From the NCBI GenBank assembly GCA_046530785.1, contig JBHEQT010000003.1:1-64000 (forward strand): a stretch of DNA of 64,000 bases, written 5' to 3'. The DNA is from Arsenophonus sp046530785. GTDB lineage: Bacteria; Pseudomonadota; Gammaproteobacteria; Enterobacterales; Enterobacteriaceae. The translations under genes and the position numbers were made by a program. Shown one piece after another: positions 57,200 through 64,000 of the stretch (position 1 is its first letter; the number at the start of each line of letters is the position of its first letter). The notes beneath the pieces were generated by a model. It did no database searches and was not told the DNA's origin. It was given only the letters and a program-made list of their open reading frames with translations.

Positions 57200-57925
57200 A
57201 AATGTAATAGTTTTTAATCAGAAATTTTTCTCTTTTATTATTAAATAATTAATAATAGTTTTAAAAATTAAAGAAAAAAATAAATCCTAAAATCTAATTT
57301 TTTCTGAAAGATGGGAAATATTTTAATAATACTAATCTTTAAAAATTTTTTATGTAAAATTCCATTTTCTCATTTTCTTAAAAAGAAATTAAAAATAAGA
57401 AGGAGTTACTGACTAAAGAAGAATGATATTTTTTTAAAAAACAATGATTTTATTTCTGATAGAATCAGAAAAATATATAATAAATTGTTTTTATGATTTG
57501 GTTTAATAAAAGCATATTTCTCATAAATTTAATTATTAACTGTTTCTTTTAGTTGGCATTAAGAAACTATTATAGTTCTAATATCATAGATCCATAATTA
57601 AGATAAAATAAAAATACTAAAAAATCGATCTTAAAAATTTATTTCATAAAAATATATTGAAAATCTTAATAGAAAAATGTTTTAATATTTGAAAATCTAA
57701 ATTTATTATCATAATAATAAGTATTAATGTAAGGTAAGAAATAGTAAAATTTTTACCAAAAATAATATGAAATATATTAAAAGTAAATTTGATCCTTTAA
57801 ATGATATAAAATTATCATAAAAAATGATTTTATTTTGTAATACCAACCAAAATACTTTCTTCGTGAAAGTGGTAAGAGACACCTTTTATAGTATTCTTTA
57901 GAAGAGTAATATTAAAATTTAGAAT
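57200..57925 (-). pseudogene. queE: queE fossil (7-carboxy-7-deazaguanine synthase)
   Basis: On the minus strand near 57840-57925 the frame reads LLKNTIKGVSYHFHEESILV against MFQTL-QGEGYFTGVPAIFI at the QueE N-terminus, and a following *FYII falls where the radical-SAM WCDTK motif should be. queE is the neighbour of eno in E. coli on the same strand. Moderate support. The gap to eno (57926-58292) shows nothing else. Confidence 0.45.
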
Positions 57926-58292
57926 CTAATCAATAATGTTTTGAATATAAGTAAAATATATTTTTACTATAGTAAAAGGGAATTATTCAGAAAATTATAT
58001 TCAAAAGAAGAATATTTTTCTGGAATACCTTTTTAAAATTATTAATAAGCATTCATATAAATTGAATAATATTTAAATTAAAATGATAGGAAAGAATCTC
58101 AATATAAAAATTACCTTAAAGGTACAGTTTATTTAAAAATAAAGGATCACTACTTTTAAATAATTTAAATACTAATAAATTAAATGAAAAAAACTTTTCC
58201 ATTATTAATTTTAGTAAAATATTAACTCTAGTTAATACATCTTAATAAAAAGGAAATAATAGTGAGTAATTCTTACTATTACAAGAGATTAA

Positions 58293-59609
58293 TCAATAAT
58301 AATAAATTTTAGCTTTCCCTTTAACTTCTTTTAAACCATTAAAAGGTGCTTTTTCACCTAATGCCTCTTCAATACGAATTAATTGATTATATTTAGCTAC
58401 TCGATCTGAACGGCTCATTGAACCTGCTTTTATCTGTCCTGCAGCTATTCCTACTGCTAAGTCTGCAATTGTAGCGTCTTCAGTTTCACCTGATCGATGT
58501 GAGATAATCGTAGTATAGCCAGCATCTTTCGCCATCTTAATTGCCTCTAAAGTTTCTGTTAAGGTACCAATTTGGTTGAATTTAATTAAAATAGAATTAG
58601 CAATACCTTTCTTAATTCCTTCTTGCAAAATCTTTGTATTAGTAACAAATAAATCATCACCAACTAACTGAATTTTATTACCTAAAATTTTAGTCTGATA
58701 AGAAAAACCTTCCCAATCTGACTCATTGAGACCATCTTCAATAGAAACGATAGGATATTGTTTAGTTAATTCTTTTAGATAATGGGTAAACTCTTGTGAA
58801 GTAAAAGTTTTACCTTCACTTTTTAATTCATAATTACCAGTTTTCTGGTTATAGAATTCTGAAGCAGCACAATCTATTGCTAATGTGATATTTTTACCTA
58901 GAATATAGCCTGCTGCTTCAACAGCTTCTTTAATTACATCTAAAGCTGCAGAATTAGATTTTAAATTTGGTGTGTAACCACCCTCATCTCCCACCGATGT
59001 ATTCATCCCTTTTGCTTTTAAAATTTTTCCCAAATAATGAAAAATTTCTGAACCAATCTGAACTGCTTCTTTTAAGTTTTTTGCGCTTATTGGTTGAATC
59101 ATAAATTCTTGAATATCAATATTATTATCCGAATGTTTTCCACCATTAATAATATTCATCATTGGTAATGGCATAGAGAATTTACCAGGTGTACCATTTA
59201 ATTCTGCAATATGCTCATATAAAGGTATATATTTTGCTGCCGCAGCCGTTTTAGCATTAGCCAGTGAAACAGCTAAAATAGAATTTGAACCAAATTTAGA
59301 TTTATTTTCTGTATTATCTAGTTTAATCATAATTTTATCGATATTACCCTGATCTTTGGCATCTTGACCAATCAATGCTTCAGCAATTGGGCCATTTACT
59401 GCTGCAACTGCTTTCAAAACACCCTTTCCTAAAAAACGTGTTTTATCACCATCACGTAGTTCTAATGCTTCTCGCAAACCAGTCGATATACCAGAGGGTG
59501 CTGCTGCTAAACCAACAAATCCTCCTTCTAAATGAACCTCTGCTTCAAGAGTAGGATTACCACGGGAATCGATGATTTCACGACCAATAATTTTAATGAT
59601 TTTTGACAT
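58293..59609 (-). CDS. eno: enolase
   Basis: Converts 2-phosphoglycerate to PEP, which also feeds aroH. 438 residues (E. coli 432), the excess being a C-terminal KAKIYYY tail. N-terminal SRGNPTLEAEVHL, AAPSGISTG, MPLPMMNIINGGKHSDN, metal ligands in LAIDCAASEFY, SIEDGLNESDW and LVGDDLFVTN, catalytic Lys in ILIKFNQIGTL and HRSGETED are intact. AGGAG precedes the ATG. It is 53 bases downstream of pyrG; the two are probably co-transcribed. Confidence 0.98.
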   Translation of the reverse strand: MSKIIKIIGREIIDSRGNPTLEAEVHLEGGFVGLAAAPSGISTGLREALELRDGDKTRFLGKGVLKAVAAVNGPIAEALIGQDAKDQGNIDKIMIKLDNTENKSKFGSNSILAVSLANAKTAAAAKYIPLYEHIAELNGTPGKFSMPLPMMNIINGGKHSDNNIDIQEFMIQPISAKNLKEAVQIGSEIFHYLGKILKAKGMNTSVGDEGGYTPNLKSNSAALDVIKEAVEAAGYILGKNITLAIDCAASEFYNQKTGNYELKSEGKTFTSQEFTHYLKELTKQYPIVSIEDGLNESDWEGFSYQTKILGNKIQLVGDDLFVTNTKILQEGIKKGIANSILIKFNQIGTLTETLEAIKMAKDAGYTTIISHRSGETEDATIADLAVGIAAGQIKAGSMSRSDRVAKYNQLIRIEEALGEKAPFNGLKEVKGKAKIYYY

Positions 59610-59662
59610 AAATTCTCCTTAGAATGAATTAAATTTCAGGTAATGCTAACAAATTAATATTG

Positions 59663-61312
59663 TTAGCCAATATTTCTTTTTATTTTATCTTTTTGATATT
59701 CCTTTGCTGCTTTAATAAAACCAGTAAATAAAGGATGCCCATCTCTTGGTGTCGAAGTAAATTCAGGATGAAATTGACAAGCTATAAACCAAGAATGCTT
59801 AGGATCTTCAATAATTTCTACTAATTTATTATCTGCGGAACGTCCTGCAATAGATAAACCAGCTTTTTCAATACGCGATAAAAGCATATTATTTACTTCA
59901 TAACGATGGCGATGCCTTTCCATAATTATATCACTATTATACAATTTACGAACTTTACTTCCTTTCACCAAATGACATAATTGCCCACCTACTCGCATTG
60001 TACCTCCAAAATCTTTCTTTACATTGGGAATTTTAATATTCCCACTGTCATCGGACCATTCCGTAATTAAAGCAACGACTGGATATGGACAATCAGGTTC
60101 GAATTCTGTCGAGTTTGCTCCTTCCATACGAGCAACATGACGAGCATATTCAATCAAAGCAACCTGCATTCCTAGGCAAATACCAAAATAAGGAATATTA
60201 TTTTCACGCGCATAACCTGCTGCTATAATTTTCCCTTCGACACCCCTCTCACCAAAACCACCTGGAACTAGAATCCCATCAACTTCTTTTAAAAATTTAG
60301 TGCCATGCTTTTCCATATTTTCAGAATCAATTAATTTAATATTTACTGACAAACGATTTTTTAATCCGCCATGTTTTAAGGCTTCAATAACTGATTTATA
60401 AGCATCAGGTAATTCTATGTATTTACCTACTATGCCAATAGTTACTTTACCTACAGGATTGGATTGCGCATCAATAACTTGTTCCCATTCAGATAAATCA
60501 GCAGATTTACATATAAGTTCAAATTTTTCACAAATATAATCATCTAATTGTTGTGATTTCAATAATTTAAGAATTTTATAAATTGAATCAACATCTTCTA
60601 ATGAAATAACCGCTTTTTTCGGTACATTACAAAAAAGCGCAATTTTTACTCGTTCATTAACTGGAATAACTCGATCTGAACGGCAAATTAAAATGTCTGG
60701 CTGAATACCAATAGAAAGAAGCTCTTTTACGGAATGTTGAGTCGGTTTTGTTTTAACTTCACCTGAAACAGGTAAATAAGGTACTAAAGTAAGATGTAAG
60801 AAAAGTGTATGTTTACGACCAACATCGATAGCTAATTGTCGAATAGCTTCTAAAAAAGGTAAAGATTCAATATCTCCTACTGTACCACCAACTTCAACTA
60901 AAACAATATCAAGTCCTTCTCCTCCACTAATAATCCGATTTTTAATTTCATCAGTAATATGAGGAATAACTTGAATAGTTTCACCTAAATAATCACCATG
61001 TCGCTCTTTACGTAATACTTCAGAATATACACGTCCTGTTGTAAAATTATTATGGCGTGTCATTTTTGTGCGAATAAAACGTTCATAGTGTCCCAAATCA
61101 AGATCAGTTTCTGCACCATCTTCAGTAACAAAAACTTCTCCATGTTGGATTGGGCTCATAGTGCCTGGATCAACATTAATATAAGGATCCAATTTCATAA
61201 TAGTAACATTTAACCCACGGGCTTCAAGTATAGCAGCTAAAGATGCTGCAGCAAGCCCTTTACCAAGAGAGGAAACTACCCCTCCGGTTACAAAAATATA
61301 ATTTGTTTTCAT
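59663..61312 (-). CDS. pyrG: CTP synthase
   Basis: Aminates UTP to CTP with glutamine and ATP. 549 residues (E. coli 545). The synthase domain starts TNYIFVTGGVVSSLGKGLAA (P-loop) with GTMSPIQHGEVFVTEDGAET. The glutaminase domain has the catalytic Cys in YFGICLGMQVALIE and His/Glu in FHPEFTSTPRDGHPLF. CAGG lies eight bases before the ATG. A small AGGAC/GTCCT hairpin lies near 61361-61377 in the leader. The upstream neighbour mazG is a fossil; eno follows. With upp and uraA dead, de novo pyrimidine supply is essential. Confidence 0.98.
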   Translation of the reverse strand: MKTNYIFVTGGVVSSLGKGLAAASLAAILEARGLNVTIMKLDPYINVDPGTMSPIQHGEVFVTEDGAETDLDLGHYERFIRTKMTRHNNFTTGRVYSEVLRKERHGDYLGETIQVIPHITDEIKNRIISGGEGLDIVLVEVGGTVGDIESLPFLEAIRQLAIDVGRKHTLFLHLTLVPYLPVSGEVKTKPTQHSVKELLSIGIQPDILICRSDRVIPVNERVKIALFCNVPKKAVISLEDVDSIYKILKLLKSQQLDDYICEKFELICKSADLSEWEQVIDAQSNPVGKVTIGIVGKYIELPDAYKSVIEALKHGGLKNRLSVNIKLIDSENMEKHGTKFLKEVDGILVPGGFGERGVEGKIIAAGYARENNIPYFGICLGMQVALIEYARHVARMEGANSTEFEPDCPYPVVALITEWSDDSGNIKIPNVKKDFGGTMRVGGQLCHLVKGSKVRKLYNSDIIMERHRHRYEVNNMLLSRIEKAGLSIAGRSADNKLVEIIEDPKHSWFIACQFHPEFTSTPRDGHPLFTGFIKAAKEYQKDKIKRNIG

Positions 61313-61389
61313 GCTAAAACCTGAAAATTTAGATGCAAAACGATGAATATAACAAGGATAGGACAGGAAAAGTCCTCAATAACTTTAAA

Positions 61390-62190
61390 ATCTGCTACAA
61401 GTATTCTAAAACTTATAAAGTTTATTTTTTAAAATAAATATTTTTAATATAAAAAATAATTTTTGCTAATTTATTTCAATAAACAATTAATCGATTGTTT
61501 CAATCCTATTGAAGATAATACTTAATTCATTTATCTAAAATAATAATCTTTTTTTAATTTTTCCGACAAAATTTTCTTTTTAATTTACTTTAAAATTTTA
61601 ATTCTCAGGGTTTTTAAGATAATTTTTACTTAGTGAAAAATATCGTTAAATTAGCGTAGAAAAATAAATTATTATTTTTTTTTTAATGAATTAATAGAAA
61701 AATTTAAAATTATTTATTTCTTTAAATCTTTTTAAATTTTCTTTATTAATTTTAGTTAAAAATTAAGTAAATTTATCTTAACCAAAACTTGGAATCGGAT
61801 ATCTTTTTTTCATATTTTTGTTAATTTCGACAAAATACTACGAAATAAACATCTAAGATTAGATGTTATTTATAAGTTATTAATAAAAATATAGGAGATT
61901 GATGTGATATAAAAATTCCTATTCGCAATAGGGTATATTTTTTATTAAATTAAATAAGAACTTGTTGTTTTCAACACATGAATATAAAAGACAATAATAA
62001 AAGATTAAATAATATTTTAAAATATTTAAAAGATATTGTTTAATAATATCAAATATTTGTTAGATTTTTATCTAACATAAAAGAAAGAATATATAAGTAA
62101 AAGTATATTTTTTTATTTATATATTGACTCCATTCGATATTACGTACTAATAAAACAATCAATAAAAATTATTTAGTTCTATTAAATTTG
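61390..62190 (-). pseudogene. mazG: mazG fossil (nucleotide pyrophosphohydrolase)
   Basis: Between relA and pyrG, as in E. coli. On the minus strand near 62050-62160 LLIVLLV-RNIEWSQYINKK, then IYFYLY, parallels LLTIMQRLRDPENGCPWDKE, then QTFATI, in one continuous alignment. The metal-binding EEXXE region is lost. The 3' half was not matched. Confidence 0.6.
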
Positions 62191-62199
62191 TTTAGTTGT

Positions 62200-63310
62200 T
62201 TTTCCATATTTATTTAATATAATGCTTAACTTTTACACCTTCGAATACATCTAAAGGTTAACTTAATTTAACAAAATAAGATCTAAAACTAATAAGTATT
62301 ACTAGTAATACTTAAAGACATTTATTTTTTAATTGATTAGGAAGTAATAATAGATATTTTTAATAATCCACTATGATCATTAACAATAATTTGAAGAGAT
62401 AAATAAGTGAACTCTTCTCCATAAAGAGTTCAAAATAATATCAACTATTTTCTGATACCTCCACGATTAGATAAGGTAATTATTTATTTAAAAATTAATA
62501 CTCTGGATCAAAATAATTTATTATTTTTAATAAAAAATAATAATAATAAGAAATTAACCGATAGGAAAGGAGCAATATAGTTAATTAAGTTTTTAATATT
62601 TTTTAAAAGTATTAAACTATTATTTTTTATTTTAGTGATTTAATTAATTTAAAATATTTCATTTTCCATGATATTTAAAATATCAACATCTTCTTTTTAC
62701 TAGTGATTTGTCTGAATTTTATTCTGTAAAAATTTATTAATTGATTAATACGAATATCATCAATACAAATATCTTTTAAAAGCTCATTTAAAAAATAAAT
62801 ATTGTAATTCGTTAATAATAACTTTATATTTTAAATTTATAAGTAGAAAATTATAAATTTAAAATCTAAATGTTTATTATGATTTGATCGAATATTCTTA
62901 TTGATAATCTTTTCTTTGTTAAATTAATTTAAAATTTTATGAGGAACTAATGGGTTATTATAAAATAGTTTAAATTTAGCTTAATCTACTTTACTTATCA
63001 AAACGAATAAGATTCTAATATTTTTCTTGATAATTTCAGCTTTCTCCTTCATTTATAATTGATAACCAAAAGAATTATAAAATTACCCATTAGATGTAAT
63101 GTATCGATAATGAAAAATTACTATAAATATGGTAAAAAATCAACTGGAATTGATCTAATAGGAAATTAATATGACCACAGTTTTGGATGTTAAAAACATA
63201 TACAAGATTATCAAAAATTCTCCTATAAATTTCATTGAATAATCTTCCAATTAGTTAGTTCTCTTTTGAGAACTAACTAATTTTTAAATAAAATAAAATT
63301 TTTATAACTA
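62200..63310 (-). pseudogene. relA: decayed C-terminal half of relA
   Basis: Immediately past the relA stop, in a shifted frame, the minus strand reads LIGRLFNEIYRRIFDNLVYV, then F, against SGEMLDEVRSQVFDDRVYVF, followed near 63125 by FYHIYS for FAYHIHS. This is the linker and start of the TGS domain. Stops at WKIVVIKILFYLKIS* and KEN* break it. Zinc-finger and ACT domains were not readable. It covers the ribosome-binding and regulatory half of the protein. Confidence 0.85.
63249..63282. repeat. perfect hairpin, 15-bp arms
   Basis: AATTAGTTAGTTCTC (63249-63263) and complement (63268-63282) with loop TTTT, 29 bases past the relA stop. On the relA (minus) strand it is preceded by A/T and not followed by a T-run; on the + strand TTTTT follows directly. 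It sits inside sequence that still aligns with RelA codons, so it arose after the gene broke. Confidence 0.88.
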
Positions 63311-64000
63311 CTATTTTCCAGTTATTACTGCCTCTTCTTTATATTTCCAATGGGCAGCAACACCTAATTCAGCATTCTTATGCATTTGTCGAGTACGGAT
63401 TTGTACTTCAATCGTTTTATCATGAGGTCCTAATACAACAGTATGAATAGATTGATACCCATTCTGTTTAGGGTTAGAAACATAATTATCAAATTCATCA
63501 GGTAAATAACAAAAATTAGTATGCACAATATTTAACGCAACGTAACAGTCTTTTAAACATTCAACTATAATACGAACAGCGCGAATATCAAAAAGTTCAT
63601 CAAAGGATAAGTATTTTTTTTTCATCTTTCGCCAAATACTATATATATTTTTTGGACGTCCATAAATTTCTGCTGTAATGTTTTCTTGTAACATACACTT
63701 CTGTAATGAAGAAATAAAATCATTAATATATTGTTCACGGTAAATACGACGTTCATGAAGTAATTCAGAGATTTTTTTATATTCATCCGGGTTTAAATAA
63801 TGAAAACAAAAATCTTCTAGCTCCCATTTTAATTGTTCAATATTTATACATCTATTTGTAATAGAATATATATTTAAAAATTCTTTTGCTATTAAAACTC
63901 TTTCAGTTTCATAGTATTTTATCATTTTACGTAAATAGGAGATATGTTCTGTTATCTTAATCACCACACAGCGAAAATCTTTCAGTATAGAGAGGAAGAT
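63311..64000 (-). CDS. relA: RelA (p)ppGpp synthetase, truncated after the synthetase domain
   Basis: The frame is open to the window edge (KDFRCVV at 63990-63965 matches MVDDFRCVV of E. coli), so the true start lies outside. What is visible corresponds to about residues 150-383 of the 744-residue RelA: the end of the hydrolase-like domain (ERVLIAKEFLNIYS, EQLKWELEDFCF) and the whole synthetase domain. Synthetase motifs are intact: YGRPKNIYSIWRKM, FDELFDIRAVRI, NGYQSIHTVVLGP, EVQIRTRQMHKNAELGVAAH. The frame stops at WKYKEEAVITGK, where the linker to TGS would begin. It may give unregulated or weak (p)ppGpp synthesis, or be an early pseudogene. A few substitutions (SITNRCINIE for APLANRLGIG) suggest relaxed constraint. 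Confidence 0.8.
   Translation of the reverse strand: MFLSILKDFRCVVIKITEHISYLRKMIKYYETERVLIAKEFLNIYSITNRCINIEQLKWELEDFCFHYLNPDEYKKISELLHERRIYREQYINDFISSLQKCMLQENITAEIYGRPKNIYSIWRKMKKKYLSFDELFDIRAVRIIVECLKDCYVALNIVHTNFCYLPDEFDNYVSNPKQNGYQSIHTVVLGPHDKTIEVQIRTRQMHKNAELGVAAHWKYKEEAVITGK

Noticed and set aside
61361..61377. AGGAC/GTCCT hairpin in the pyrG leader as an attenuator.
   Set aside because: Only five base pairs and no U-tract; the known pyrG attenuation is in Gram-positive bacteria.
63311..63967. relA as a complete small alarmone synthetase gene starting at the GTG at 63967.
   Set aside because: The frame continues open upstream with clear RelA similarity (KDFRC) to the window edge, so it is a full-length relA N-terminus running off the window.

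Overview
The window looks like the chromosome of a host-restricted gammaproteobacterial (Enterobacterales) endosymbiont in advanced genome decay. Base composition is very A+T-rich throughout. About 20 intact or part-intact protein genes cover roughly 35% of the 64 kb (about 22 kb). Their proteins read as close relatives of the E. coli/Yersinia orthologues and often sit in the same local order (guaBA, purC-bamC-dapA, purMN, tktA-pgk-fbaA, dnaQ/rnhA/yafS, relA-pyrG-eno). I see no phage, IS, CRISPR, rRNA or tRNA gene. I cannot name the genus from the sequence.

The long gaps between genes are not random filler. Read by eye against remembered E. coli proteins, many hold long-dead genes in the order and orientation expected from E. 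coli: exoX beside ptrB; yffB before dapE; selO, ppsR and ppsA around aroH; the 3' part of bamC; gcvR and bcp beside dapA; perM, bepA, arsC, hda, uraA and upp before purM; ppk and ppx after purN; rpiA, argO and mscS before fbaA; epd between pgk and tktA; gloB and mltD beyond yafS; queE beside eno; mazG and the 3' half of relA beyond pyrG. They decay mostly by A+T-driven substitution (Gly to Ser, Trp to stop, Glu to Lys), with few indels, so ungapped alignments over 20-60 codons survive. These matches were made by eye, not computed, and outer limits are approximate.

Layout. 1-9 kb: desert, exoX fossil, ptrB, an M20-peptidase-like fossil, yffB fossil. 9.4-18.2 kb: dapE, guaB, guaA, selO fossil, aroH. 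18.2-25.2 kb: ppsR and ppsA fossils, purC, truncated bamC, dapA, gcvR and bcp fossils. 25-37 kb: perM to upp fossils, purM-purN, ppk and ppx fossils. 37.7-47 kb: yegQ, then a very A+T-rich desert with rpiA, argO and mscS fossils. 47-53 kb: fbaA, pgk, epd fossil, tktA. 53.3-64 kb: dnaQ, rnhA, yafS, gloB/mltD/queE fossils, eno, pyrG, mazG fossil, relA.

What survives is metabolic and informational: purine synthesis (purC, purM, purN, guaB, guaA), CTP (pyrG), the lysine/diaminopimelate branch (dapA, dapE), entry to aromatic amino acids (aroH), lower glycolysis and transketolase (fbaA, pgk, eno, tktA), proofreading and RNase H (dnaQ, rnhA), a tRNA hydroxylation enzyme (yegQ) and a serine oligopeptidase (ptrB). 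What has died is regulation, salvage, stress response and envelope quality control. This fits a nutritional symbiont.

Two genes are caught part-way: bamC keeps only its lipoprotein and BamD-binding N-terminus, and relA keeps an open (p)ppGpp-synthetase segment while its regulatory C-terminal half is a fossil. A second structural theme is a set of long, perfect inverted repeats lying in the dead DNA.
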